DNA from: Flaccisagitta enflata
Taxonomy: Eukaryota > Chaetognatha > Sagittoidea > Aphragmophora
Direction of reading: 5' to 3'
NCBI GenBank assembly: GCA_965153355.1
Contig: OZ231128.1
Coordinates: 19,468,001-19,532,000 of the forward strand
DNA length: 64,000 nt
Part shown: positions 43,260 to 53,736 of the stretch, one piece after another
How positions within the stretch are numbered: position 1 is the stretch's first letter
How the letters are laid out: each line of letters begins with the position of its first letter
Program-made: the position numbers and the translations under genes
The notes under the pieces: model-generated
What the model was told of the DNA's origin: nothing
What the model saw: the letters and a program-made list of their open reading frames with translations, nothing else
Databases searched by the model: none

Positions 43260-43870
43260 GAGGAGTTCTTCCATTTAGAGACTGCATACCAAGTCTCAAA
43301 CAAATTGGTCTTTCACTTAAATGTTGGTACACCAGTTTGGCAAGTTAGCGTACTGTACTGAAGTTTTTATATGTCACATATATATGATTAGTCCCTCCAT
43401 TTACAGACTGCATACCAAATTTTAACAAAATCAGTTGAAAAATGCCCAAGTTATGCTTGTTTTTTACTATTTAGCCAGTAGGCCAGTTGGGTGGTGGGCT
43501 AGTTTTGCTGATTAGTATACTAAAATCATTGCAAATCACATGCACATGATGGTTTCCTCCAAATCGGTTGAAAAATGTCAAAGTTATGCACGTTTTTCAG
43601 TTTTGGGCTATTAGGCCGGTTGGGTGGTAGGCCGGTTTTAAATCATATACATGTGTTGAGTCCTTCCATTTAGAGACTATATTAAGTACAAACCAAATTG
43701 GTTGAAATATGTCAAAGTTATGCACCTTTTTCACTTTTAGTTGGTAGGCTGGTTGGGTGGTAGGTCGGTTTGGCCAGTTAGCATGGTGAAAACTTTTTAA
43801 ATCCCATACTTATGTTGAGTCCTTCCATTCAGAGACTGTATACCAAGTTTCGACCAAATTGGATGAAAAA
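43260..43870. repeat. Degenerate ~150-bp repeat with TTGGGTGGTAGGCCGGTT
   Basis: Four loose units containing GTTGAGTCCTTCCATTTAGA, GACTGTATACCAAG, AAATTGGTTGAAAAATG and GGTTGGGTGGTAGGCCGG; further traces to 44230. No coding. Confidence 0.75.
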
Positions 43871-43887
43871 TGCCAAAGTGATGCATG

Positions 43888-44085
43888 TTTCTAGTCGTGT
43901 GCACGTGACTCTATAACTCACTACGTTGGTTGATTGGTCTGTGGGTTGGTCACTGTTAGCTTTTACGTTGGCGTTTTTGGGCGTTTTTTGCATAACTGCT
44001 CCTACCATAATGCTTGAGTTAGCCTTTTTCATCACTGCCCCTGCCCACCTGCACGCAACTTCAGTAGCCGTGTATCTGGCCTTGT
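43888..44085 (-). mobile_element. HINE-like element, type C
   Basis: Minus-strand reading: ACAAGGCCAGATACACGGC, TGAAGTTGCGTGCAGGTGGG, core CAGGGGCAGTGATGAAAAAG, short GACCAACC tract, stem AGTCACGTGCACACGACT. Inside the 5-kb inverted-repeat element and interrupting the 150-bp repeat. Confidence 0.8.
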
Positions 44086-44441
44086 TCACTTATAGGCCGG
44101 TAGGCTGGTTGGGCGTTGGGGTGGTCGGATTGCAAAAATTGGATAGGATATTATTGTACCGCGCCTTACCCTAGTACAACTTTCTACCAAATATGAACCA
44201 AATCGGTCAAAGCATAAAAAAGTTATCCTTTTTTTCAAAATGAACACGGCGGCAACGACAACACCTGCCTTTAATTATAATCCGCGTCGGAATGATATTC
44301 CGTCGCGGACAAAAAAAGAATAAAAATATGTCAAGGGGTTGAAGACGTCTAAAGATACAGTACAACCCAGTGTTTACATCCTAATTTGATGCACTTCAGC
44401 TTCATTATCATCTTGTATAAAGAGAATGCGCCGGTTAAAAA

Positions 44442-44711
44442 ATGACCCAAACTTGGAACTTTTGTTTCAACACCGCACGGTTTATTTTACAGCGTTTTTC
44501 AGCATCATGGGAAAAAAAATCTAAAACCAGATTTGGATTCCCCGGGCAATATTCTACAAGGTCAGGAATAGAGGTTGTCACCCATTTGTCTGTGGCTTAC
44601 TTCCTACATTATATCGCCAAGACATTGCGTTGCCGTCACGAGTTTGTAGATGACACTTTTTTAGCAGACTTTACTAGCTTGAAAATCTCAGCATTGACCA
44701 ATCACTGTTAA
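44442..44711 (+). other. 89-codon open frame of unknown nature
   Basis: Frame with mixed, non-repetitive composition (FNTARFILQRFSASWEKK, RHEFVDDTFLADFTSLK). No motif recognised and no splice context. It lies in the centre of the 5-kb element, so it could be a transposase remnant, but nothing specific shows this. Confidence 0.2.
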
Positions 44712-44919
44712 TTCGGTTCCGTATTTACAAATTGAAACAATATTTGAAAAGTTATTGTATTAGCATCTTTTTCTGAGACTTCAACTTTTTTTCGTATCTG
44801 AATTCTTGATATTGTTATGAAATACGCCCTTCCACTTGAAATTTTATTGAAATAGAACTCGTTATGTAGTCTCATTTGTAGCTCAATTCATCTCACAACA
44901 AAGAAGTTTGGCTTAACTT

Positions 44920-45111
44920 TTTTTAGTCACGTGCGCGCGACTCTACAACTCCCTTTGTCTGTCGGTCGGTCGGTCGGTTGGTCGGTCACGCTTTACTTTT
45001 TTTATTATTTTATTTCTTTGACGTCACTGCTCCTGTCCAAATGATCTGGTGACCTAAAATATAACCCCTGCCCACCGCATGCGACTTCGGTAGCTGTGTA
45101 CCCGGCCTTGT
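44920..45111 (-). mobile_element. HINE-like element, type C
   Basis: Minus-strand reading: ACAAGGCCGGGTACACAGC, CGAAGTCGCATGCGGTGGGC, core ATTTTAGGTCACCAGATCAT, GGACAGGAGCAGTGACG, (GACCGACC)n, stem AGTCGCGCGCACGTGACT, AAAAA. Confidence 0.82.
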
Positions 45112-45289
45112 TACTGAAATTATCATCAACAATCAAAGACATTTGGACCTAAATGAATGTAGCCACAGCAACTAGATCGGTCCCATCTTAAAGAAGTGTT
45201 TTATGTATTTCTTACGCGACCAATCTGGGGTCTGTAACTCAAATGATGAAGAAAAAAAACTCTCAAAGCCTATTGCCATTTTTTCTGTA

Positions 45290-45975
45290 AAGCATTACTT
45301 TGGAGGACTATTGCTCCTAAACGAATCAAGCAATTGAGCTCAACTTGAGCTCATATTAAAGAGCGTTGCCAGCTTTTTAAAATGAGCCCAAGTTGAGCTC
45401 AATTGCTCAATAAGTTTAGGAGATATAAGCTTTTGAAGTAACCTTCTTTCGATGGAAAAAGCTGAAAAAAACATCAACTTTGGAGGACTGTTGCTCCTAA
45501 ACGAATCAAGCAATTGAGCTCAATTTAGGCTCATATTAAAGAGCTGTGTCTCCTCTTTAAAATGAGCCCAAGTTGAGCTCAATTGCTCAATTAGTTTAGG
45601 AGATATAAGCTTTTGAAGTCACCTTTTTTCAATGGAAAAAGCTGAAAAAAACATCAACTTTGGAGGACTGTTGCTCCTCAACGAATCAAGCAATTGAGCT
45701 CAATTTGGGCTCATTTTAAAGAGCTGTGTCTCCTCTTTAAAATGAGCCCAAGTTGAGCTCAATTGCTCAATTAGTTTAGGAGATATAAGCTTTTGAAGTC
45801 ACCTTTTTTCAATGGAAAAAGCTGAAAAAAACATCAACTTTGGAGGACTGTTGCTCCTAAATGAATTAAGCAATTGAGCTCAATTTGGGCTCATTTTAAA
45901 GAGCTGTGTCTCCTCTTTAAAATGAGCCCAAGTTGAGCTCAATTGCTCAATTCGTTTAGAAGATATGAGCTTTAG
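45290..45975. repeat. 180-bp palindromic tandem array, right arm
   Basis: Four units inverted relative to 41411-42270, with the same palindrome and spacer (GAAAAAGCTGAAAAAAACAT). The outermost unit is closest to its partner in the left arm (CACCGCCCTCTGATGGAAAA). Confidence 0.92.
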
Positions 45976-46314
45976 AAGTCACCGCCCTCTGATGGAAAAG
46001 GCTGAGAATGGCCTGTACTAACCACCCCTAAAAAAATGGAAATTTAAAAAAAGCGCTCTTGGAAATATTTTGGATTGAGTTGCCATGGATCCCACATGGG
46101 CTTGACCACCAGAAACCACAGTAAAAGTTCAAGTACTCCTAGTTTAAAGCAAGCGGTTCTTAGAAACCCTAGTGCCTTCCTTCTATCCTTCCTTCCTTCC
46201 TTCCTTCCTTCCTTACTTTCCTTTGGCTTTGCTGTCATTCCTTCCTCCATCTCCTGCCGCAGATTGTACCTTTTTTTTCCCAAATTCTTTTCCAAAGAAT
46301 TTTAGAGCGGGCGC

Positions 46315-46640
46315 AAATCGTCCTTCATCGCCGCTGCCGCTGCCACCGCCGCCGCCGCTGCCGCCACTGCCGCCGCTGCCGCTGCCGCTGCTGCTGCCGC
46401 CGCCGCCGCCGCCGCTGCCGCCTCAACCGTCGCCTCAGCCACCTCCACCATGCACCACCTCCACCTCCTCTCCGTCTCTGGCTCTGCCACCTCCTCGGCC
46501 TCTTCCGCCTTATCTGCTTCAGCCGCTGCTACAACACCTCCATCACCGCCACCACTGCCTCCGCCGCTTCCACTGTCACGGCCGCCGTTCTCACCCCCCC
46601 CCCGCGCCCTCGCTGCCGCCGCCGCCATCGCCATCGCCTC
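46315..46640. repeat. GCC/GCT-rich trinucleotide region
   Basis: CCGCCGCTGCCGCTG-type repeats, strongly CpG-rich against the AT-rich background. Plus frames read poly-Pro/Leu/Ser, minus frames poly-Ala. No start context, splice sites or domain; could be a degenerate GCC repeat. Confidence 0.75.
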
Positions 46641-47152
46641 CGTCGCGTCGTTTGGCTCATCAAATATTTTGACTATTTCACTTTAAGAGAATCATTTCTG
46701 ATTTTAAAGAGGGGCAATTTGGGCCACAGCCAAAAAGTTGAAAACGATAAAAAAGGCAGAAACGTTTCACAAGACGTTAAGATCTCTCCTCCAACCTCCT
46801 ACCCTCCCCCCCCACACACACACACAAACACACGAGACAAAGAGAGATACAAAGAGAGTGACTGAGAGAAGAAGCGTTTCACAAGACGCTAATATCTCTC
46901 CACACACACACACACACACACACTCACACACACACCAACATCAACACCAACGCTATCACGCATGCATTCACACGCCTGCACGCAAGCTCACAAGATTTCA
47001 CACTACATTCCTCCATTCATGTTTGGTAATCCTTTATAGGTCTCAGGTGGTTCCTATAAAATATTGACAGATGCTTTCAGAGGACGAAAAGGTTTGAAAA
47101 TCGACTTTTAGTTTATCGTTCGCAAAACTCACTCATCTGTAAAACCAAAGAA
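46641..47152. other. Non-coding stretch with (CA)n
   Basis: Short (CA)n at 46815-46830 and 46900-46935, and a duplicated AGCGTTTCACAAGACGCTAA-type phrase (46766 and 46873). No gene. Confidence 0.55.
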
Positions 47153-47399
47153 ATCAAGGTCAATAGACCTAAGTCGCGTGTGTCGGCATTTTCACAAATG
47201 GTTGGACAAACATACAGGCAGATAGACAAAATGACCTTTAAATCAGCCAGCAAGTTCTTATTGATACCCCAAAACCTTCAAAATATTTTAAATACATTTC
47301 AAACACCTTTTAAACGACTCAGTGACAAATGGACCAACCAACCGACCAACCGATGGACAAAAAAGTGCCTTATAGAGTCGCGTAGCACGTGACTAAAAA
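47153..47399 (+). mobile_element. HINE-like element, type C
   Basis: TCAAGGTCAATAGACCTAAG, then TCGCGTGTGTCGG; CAAACACCTTTTAAACGACT; (GACCAACC)n, CCTTATAGAGTCGCGTAGCA and CGTGACTAAAAAG. The 5' end is diverged, the 3' stem nearly intact. Confidence 0.7.
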
Positions 47400-48300
47400 G
47401 CCAATGGAAAAGCAGTTGATGTTCAGTGGAACCCTTGCCGTGGTCTACTGCACTGGTTATTGAGTCGGCTTGAGAAGGGATATAGAGCAGCGGCCTCAAA
47501 AAGGGCGATGTTTTGCAAAATACAGGAGGAAACTTTCTTCCCTTCCTGTTGCCACAGGATTGAGGGGGCGTTTCTAGTCAGAGACAATCGCGTTTTTAAC
47601 GGGCCATTTGGTCGCTCGCTTTGTTCGTTCGCTCGCGCCACTGCACTTACTCCGCTCACTCGCTCTGCAGCGCTCTGCTACCCTATGCTTGCTTTGCTCA
47701 CTTGCTCTGGTCATGCGCTCACTTACTCACTTCACTCACTCCCTTGTGGGACAGTGAAATTCTCGTATTGTGTTGTGTTCACGCCGTAAATGTGTTTCAC
47801 TGGAGGAAACGCGTTTTCGGTCATCACTAGAAACACGCCCTGAGGTTTTAATGTGACAAGGATGTGGATGTCAGGCAAGGATCTGGGTCTGGGAGATCAA
47901 GATCTGAGTTTGGGAAGCTAAAACTGGTTCTGAGAGTACTTGACACGGGTCTGAACGCCACTGGACAAGCAGGAATTTATCTCGTTTAAGGCCGCTACCC
48001 AAAAAGCATGAAATAGATTACGGATGGCGGTGGTGTTCCAACTCACCATCAAATATGGCAAAAGACGAACCGTATAAGAGTCAGGCTTTGAATATCCTCG
48101 CTGCCCCTTCCAAGGCAGTGATGGATGATAGATTCAATACCGGACCAGTGCTGCAAAAACAGCGTGCAAAAATATGCCAGACTAACCGATGGATCGACCG
48201 TTTGACTGTACCACCTATATAGAGGCTAAAAAAGATAAAAAGACATAAAAGAAAAAAACAAACTGGCGATAAACCAAAAAATCAGAAGAAAATGCTTTTT
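47400..48300. other. No gene; E-like fragment at left, HINE remnant at right
   Basis: 47485-47560 has AGAGCAGCGGCCTCAAAAAG and GGGCGATGTTTTGC, a decayed E terminus. 48125-48232 has GATTCAATACCGGACCAG and GATGGATCGACCGTTTGACT, a decayed HINE-like copy. The rest is unremarkable. Confidence 0.45.
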
Positions 48301-48464
48301 TAACGGCGTTTGAAGAAGCCATCTACGACGTTTGGCAGCTTTTCAGCCGTTGGTCGCTTTTCTTTTTTAGAGCCGTCGGCCGCCGTAATCCTCAGTCATC
48401 ATCGACGTCACGCGCACATTGCGCAAATGTGTGTACGTGTGTGTATTTTTGACAGGCTGCCGAA

Positions 48465-49020
48465 TTTCGTTTTTGGGCAGCGGCCCCAAAGGGGACGAAG
48501 TCCTGTAGAACACAGGGGGAATCTGTCCGTCTGTCCGTACGTACGTCCGTCCGTCCCCCCCTATCCCAGCCTCGGGGCTTCGTCTCCTTTGGGGCCCAAA
48601 TCCAAACTGTATGGCCCAAATCCAAACAAAATGGCCCAAATCTCAAAATGGGCCAAATTCAGGCAAAATGGCCCAAATCAGGCAAATAGGCCAAATCTGG
48701 TACCTGAATTCTGGCCTGAGTTCTATCAGGTTTGGAAAACCCAATCTTAGATTCTGGCTGGCCTGACCTAAACTTAGAACTTAGAGATTAAAGATCCCAC
48801 CCATCCAAGCCTTAGAGATCCAGATCCTGACCTTTGGGACCCAGATTTTGACCTCCAAGACCTAGGTGCTGGCCTCAAAGACCTAAATTCTAGTCTTAAA
48901 GGCCCAAACCCTGGACTCAGAGACTGAAATCCTTGCCTCTGAGACCAAGAAATTGGTCTCTGAGACCCAGATTCTGGCCTTAGAGACCCAGATCTTGGCC
49001 TGCTCCTCCTCCAACTTAAC
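48465..49020. mobile_element. E-family terminus followed by minisatellites
   Basis: TTTTTGGGCAGCGGCCCCAA, AGTCCTGTAGAACACAGGGG, (GTCCGTACGTACGTCC)n, then ATGGCCCAAATCCAAACAAA units (48590-48690) and about ten CCTCAGAGACCCAGATTCTG-type units (48780-49010). No right terminus seen. Confidence 0.65.
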
Positions 49021-49058
49021 CTACCAGTAAAGGCGGCTCTCGCCGACCGGAAAAAAAT

Positions 49059-49061
<3 letters not shown>

Positions 49062-49153
<92 letters not shown>

Positions 49154-49190
49154 ATGTACGTGTGCGTGTGTGCATGTGTGTGTTGTTTGT
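49062..49190. repeat. (TG)n microsatellite
   Basis: About 45 TG units, then GTGCATGTACGTGTGCGTG variants. Confidence 0.96.
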
Positions 49191-49204
49191 GTCTGTTTCG
49201 CTGT

Positions 49205-49745
49205 CTCTGTCGCTCTCCCTCTCTCTGTCCCCCTCTCACTTTCTTCCTCCCTCCCTCCCTCTCTCCCTCCCCCTCTCCATCCCTCTCTCTCCCTCCCTCT
49301 CCCTCCCTTTCTCTCCCTCCCTCTCCCCTCTTCCTCCCCTCTCTCCCTCCCCCTCTCCGTCCCTCTCTCTCCCTCCCTCTCCCTCCTTCCCTCCCTCTCC
49401 CTCCCCCTCTCCCTCCCTTCCTCCTTCTTTCCCTCCCTCCCTCTCCCTCCCCCTCTCCCTCCCTTCCTTCCTCTTTCCCTCCCTTCCTTCCTCTTTCCCT
49501 CCCTCCCTCCCTCTTCCTCCCTCCTTCTCTCTCCTTCCCTCTCTCCCTCCCTCCTTCTCCCTCCCTTCTCCCTCTTTCCCTCCCTCTTCCTCCCTCCTTC
49601 CCTCTCTCCCTCCTTCCCTCCCTCTCCCTCCCTCCCTCTCCCTCCCTCCCTCTCCCTCCCTCCTTCCCTCTCTCTCCTTCCCTCCCTCTCCCTCCCTCCC
49701 TCTCCCTCCCACGCTCTCCCTCCCTCCCTCCCTCACCCTCCCTCC
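49205..49745. repeat. (CCCT)n/(CTCCCTCC)n pyrimidine array
   Basis: About 540 bp, almost pure C/T on the plus strand. Plus frames read Ser/Pro/Leu and minus frames Gly/Glu/Arg of up to 248 codons; these are repeat translations. Confidence 0.96.
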
Positions 49746-50164
49746 CTATGCCCCCTGCTGAACTCATTTTTGTTGTTACTTAGGGCCAAAAATTGAGATC
49801 AATGCAAAATATAGATCTTTGAAAAATGTGCGGAAAATGTGAGAAAATAAAAAAAGATTAAAAAATTCATAGCGCCTAAAGTATTGGTCCCACAGTGCCC
49901 TGCTTTTTTCCAGAAGGTGTACAAAAGTGCCCTCTTTCACCCTGTACCAATTGCAACCCCAGCCACGGGCGAGCCTAGTTCTGACCCAACTTTCTCAAAT
50001 TGGCGCAAGCGAAAAAGGGAAACATCAATTCCTAACCCTGGACTCAAAAAATCGAAAAACGTTTTTCGATTTTTTTCCCAACAAACTGTACAATAAGTGC
50101 CAGGGTACCGTTGTCTATATACTGCCTTTTGTCATTTCTCCATGGTATTCAATGAAAATTTGAA
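49746..50164. other. Non-coding stretch, no gene recognised
   Basis: Mixed sequence with a small inverted repeat (AAAATCGAAAAACG / CGTTTTTCGATTTTTT at 50046-50075). No gene seen. Confidence 0.45.
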
Positions 50165-50360
50165 TAACAGGGCATCCTGGAGAGAAGGAAGGCAGACAGG
50201 ACGGACGGACGGATGGATGGATGGACGGACGGACAGATTCCCCCTGTGTTCTACAGGACTTCCTCCCCTTCGGGGCCGCTGCCCTGCTCCCTCTCAACCT
50301 CAATCACTTCCTACTCAAGCAGGGCACGGGTACCGCTGACCACTTACTGCCTTTGGGCTG
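50165..50360 (+). mobile_element. E-family 3' part
   Basis: (GGACGGATGG)n, GATTCCCCCTGTGTTCTACA, CTCCCCTTCGGGGCCGCTGC, CCTGCTCCCTCTCAACC, GCAGGGCACGGGTACCGCTG, ACCACTTACTGCC. Same order as 21310-21483. Confidence 0.7.
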
Positions 50361-51344
50361 CTATTAGTTTTAAATTGGATTTGACAGCCGGAAGCAAGAA
50401 CGCATGGTCTGTACATTCTTGAATGCGAATCCATATGTGAGCATGTACTGACATACCGACATAAATATTGTTCCACCTGTCATACACTTTACCTTTTCAT
50501 TTGAGAAATAACATTTTGAACTCTGCCCGGATGTTTCTAAATTTTTTTGCCGTTTTGGCGCGCTTCAATTATGTAAAACAATACTTAAATGCAAAAAAAA
50601 AAAACAAACCATAAAATAGTTGTGTCACATCTGTCTAAAACTGACGGATTTTAAGGGACTAACAAAAAGTATCCACATTTCAAAAAAAAAAAAAGAATGT
50701 AACATTCGAAACTTGAATCAGTTAAGTTACTTTTTGTGAAGTATTCATTGTAACACGACGTAAGCCTTAAGGGATGAATACAGTCATGTGGCATCATAAA
50801 AGAAATATCGAAAATGATGTGAGGGCATGTTCAAGTTGTGTCCAAGGCAAATCCAGGGTCAAATGTGGTGTTTTGAGATTTTACGAAAAAATAGCTTTTG
50901 AAAGCCACTGATTTTATTGAAAAATTTTTTTTCATGACAGGTGTCACGTAAGTGTTGATTGCCACACATGTACAGTAAAGGATCTTTCAGAGGTGCGGAA
51001 TAACCGAGTTTCACTGTAAAAGCAACGAGGTAAAAACAACTCTGTAAATAGTGAGATTCTTACATGCTCTGTATATACTGTAAGTTTCAGCTTGCTGGAG
51101 TGAGCCGTCTAGGAATAACAACCGCGAAAAGACTATGTGGTTTTGACTATGAGAGAATATGTCATGATTCTCTTAGTCAAATGCAATTAGAAGTGACACG
51201 AGGTTACGTCGTGTAATTCTTTTGTCGTCGAATGAACATGTAGATTTGTTCACTACTGAATTTCACCAATGAACAATGGCACGACAAATACTGCTGGTTT
51301 CGTAGAAAAGAAAAGAGTAGATGAAAAATGCGCGAACGAAAACA
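50361..51344. other. Non-coding stretch; contains a dispersed repeat
   Basis: No gene. 50806-50954 (GATGTGAGGGCATGTTCAAG ... TCATGACAGGTGTCACGTAA) is a diverged copy of 52797-52938. Confidence 0.6.
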
Positions 51345-51585
51345 ACAAGTGGCGCGGGGTCACAATATCGTTACGGATGGGTGGGCAGGGGCATCCAAAC
51401 CCCAGCCTCAACCCAACCCCACCCCCAACCCCTTCCCACACGCTCACTAACTCACATAATACCAACTGAAGCATCAAAAATACGAGTTATTGGCGTTTTC
51501 AACTCGATCACCTCTACAGACCGACTGACGGACCAACCGATGGACGGACGAAGCCTCTTATAGAGTTGCGTGTCCGCAACTAAAA
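51345..51585 (+). mobile_element. HINE-like element, alternate 5' end, type A
   Basis: ACAAGTGGCGCGGGGTCACA, ATATCGTTACGGATGGGTGG, CAGCCTCAACCCAACCCC, GCGTTTTCAACTCGATCACC, GACGGACC tract, stem AGTTGCG-TGTC-CGCAACT, AAAAA. Complete and well preserved. Confidence 0.85.
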
Positions 51586-51847
51586 AAGAAAACGGGATTG
51601 AAGACAAGATAACAAAAGGAGAGAAAGGCGTGGCAGGAGAGACTGGGACTAGGGGAAGCGGCGATGGTTTGAGCGAGAGCGCTTGTCCAGAGCCACAAGA
51701 CCATGCCGTTTCTCGTCGCCAAGAAACCACATCAAAAAATGATGACGGAACAAGAAACCACATAAAAAAATGATGACGGAACACCAGGTAGTCTACGCGT
51801 TGTCGTAATAATTGTTTTGCTTTCTGTTTATTTCTATTTTTTTTTTT

Positions 51848-51910
51848 TGGAAAAACAACTCTATGAGAGGCGTTTTTTATCTGTTGGTCTGTGTGTCTGT
51901 CCGTGATGAA
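51848..51910 (-). mobile_element. HINE-like terminus fragment
   Basis: AACTCTATGAGAGGCGTTTT and GTTGGTCTGTGTGTCTGTCC resemble the hairpin-adjacent zone of a minus-strand type A copy. Confidence 0.4.
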
Positions 51911-52166
51911 CAGGTTAAAAAGTGCGAAAACGTGCATTCATGATGTTGCAAAAATGATTGTCTATGGGCGTACATTTTTTTCTTTTATAAGAACCTAGTT
52001 TATAAGAACATCAAGGCTTCAAAATGCCCTAAGATTAAGAATGTTGTAGTCATTTTATTAGTAGCTATCTCTGTCTCTTTTGAAGGCCTCGAACGAAAAA
52101 AAAAAAATGACTCAGTCTAGAGATTCTTGATGCGCCGTGCGCATTCCGTTGCCAGTTATTTTTCCA

Positions 52167-52377
52167 TTTTTAGTCGCGTGCTACGCGACTCTACAACCCG
52201 CTCTGTTGGTCCGTCCGTCGGTCCATACGTCCGTTGGTCCGTCCGTCCGTCACACTTTACTTTTTTTTGGTTTTTGCGGTTTTTGGCCTCACTGCTCCTG
52301 CCCAAATGATCAAGTGACCTCAAATATGGCCCCTGCCCACCCGCACGTGACTGGGGTAGCCGTGTATCCGGCCTTGT
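52167..52377 (-). mobile_element. HINE-like element, complete, type C
   Basis: Minus-strand reading: ACAAGGCCGGATACACGGCT, CCCAGTCACGTGCGGGTGGG, core CATATTTGAGGTCACTTGAT, CATTTGGGCAGGAGCAGTGA, (GGACGGACC)n, stem AGTCGCGT-AGC-ACGCGACT, AAAAA. With 57850-58060, the reference copy for type C. Confidence 0.88.
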
Positions 52378-52605
52378 TTTTTATTGCGATAGAATGATTA
52401 CTACTAGTAGGAAAGTAACCATGACGCAACTTTCCAAGGACGCCAGCCTAAATGCAATGTCAGAATATGATAACCCGCTTACTCGGGGGCCCAAGACTTA
52501 TTCATAGTCAAAAAGCACACTGGCATATAGTTTTATTTCGTCAATTTTTGCTAATTTATCATGGCATAATACTTTCGAAAAAAATTTTGATTGTGTAAAA
52601 AACCA

Positions 52606-52688
52606 ATCGTAAAGGACCAATGGACAAACGGACCAACCGATGGACGGACAAAGCCTGTCATTGACTTGCGTGACCGCTACTGAAAAGA
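52606..52688 (+). mobile_element. HINE-like 3' fragment
   Basis: AAAGGACCAATGGACAAACG, GACCAACCGATGGACGGACA, AAGCCTGTCATTGACTTGCG, then an eroded stem GACCGCTACTGAAAAG. Confidence 0.6.
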
Positions 52689-52796
52689 CAGCCTGACCTA
52701 GTTTGACAAAAAATTGACGGAGACACACAGGGACAGACCAAACACAGATGGAAATTTACGACATGATGATTGACAAACAGATACCAATAAATAATA

Positions 52797-52938
52797 AAAA
52801 TGATGTGAGGGCATGTTCAAGTTGTATCAAAAGTCAACCCAAGATCAAATATGTCTTTTTGTGTTTTTATAGAAAATTACCCTTTATAAGCCGCGGTTTA
52901 TGTTGAAAACATTTTTTTTGTAACAGATGTCATGTAAG
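52797..52938. repeat. Dispersed repeat, second copy
   Basis: Diverged copy of 50806-50954. Family unknown. Confidence 0.7.
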
Positions 52939-52940
52939 TG

Positions 52941-53089
52941 TCAAGACTCAAGCGACTCCACAACCTACTTTGTCCATCGATCCATCACTCCATGGGTCCT
53001 TGGTCCATCAGTCTGTCAGTTTGTTGGTCCATCATTACTGCCCCTTTCCACCCACATGCGATTAGGGGAGTAGTGTATCCAGCCTTGTT
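52941..53089 (-). mobile_element. HINE-like element, type C, eroded hairpin
   Basis: Minus-strand reading: ACAAGGCTGGATACACTAC, CCCCTAATCGCATGTGGGTG, (GGACC)n, GTTGTGGAGTCGCTTGAGTC. It abuts the next TTAA element within 15 bases. Confidence 0.68.
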
Positions 53090-53103
53090 GTTTTAATAGT
53101 TAA

Positions 53104-53720
53104 GACGGCTTTCCTCCGAAGGCAAAATTTGTGTTTCAAAGAAGGTCAAAATGGAAAAAATGAATAAATGAAAATACAAAAAAAAAAGTTAATAAAAGTG
53201 ATTGAGATGGGTCAGATATAATATTAAAAAGAAAAATTTGCATTTGTCAAGCAAGAGGACCAAGTTTAGTCAGTGATACTAAAAAAAAAAAAACTATTGA
53301 ATTTTTATATTTTTTTTAATTTTTGGTCACTGACAGGGGGCTGGTCGAAATTCGAAATTTGCATAGAAAATGAAAAGATGCAAAAACTAAAAACATAGTT
53401 CTCTTCTCAAATCATTTACGGAGAGAACTATGTTTTTCAAAATACAAAATTTCTCTGTGTTTGGCTTTCTTAGAATTTCAACCTCAGAAAAAAGAAAAAG
53501 ATGTAAGCAGAAATTCACTAAAAATCATCATTTTCCTCCTTGTTTACATGTGAATTGCATAGTTCAAATTATCTTTTAGGTCAAAATATGATAAAATTGT
53601 ATACAACAAGTATCTATAAAGACAATTTATCTACTAAAAGCATTCCAGCTTCATTTTTGTCCCGATAATGATGCAAAATGTATGGTGAAACACTTCATTT
53701 TTCTTCACAAATTTATTGTC
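53104..53720. mobile_element. TTAA-flanked MITE, copy 2
   Basis: Ends GACGGC...ATTGTC flanked by TTAA (53100-53103, 53721-53724). Collinear with 25575-26185, including ATTTGTGTTTCAAAGA and AACATAGTTCTCTTCTCAAA. Confidence 0.82.
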
Positions 53721-53736
53721 TTAAAGTATTCAGCAT

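Larger units (their letters stand above)
41204..46174. mobile_element. 5-kb element with ~1-kb terminal inverted repeats
   Basis: Ends CACTAGGGTTTCTAAGAACC and its inverse, flanked by CCTTCCTT (41196-41203, 46175-46182). Arms are almost identical for over 200 bp (GGTGGTCAAGCCCATGTGGG, GATCCATGGCAACTC), then enter inverted arrays of 180-bp palindromic units. Long TIRs with an 8-bp duplication suggest a Mutator-like or foldback element, but the duplication is low-complexity. No transposase frame in the 2.9-kb centre. Confidence 0.72.

Noticed and set aside
46172-46672. Proline-rich 166-codon frame
   Set aside because: Derived from GCC/CCT repeats, with equally open frames on the other strand.
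49021-49796. Frames over 230 codons on both strands (Ser/Pro/Leu and Gly/Glu/Arg)
   Set aside because: They track the (CCCT)n and (TG)n arrays exactly.
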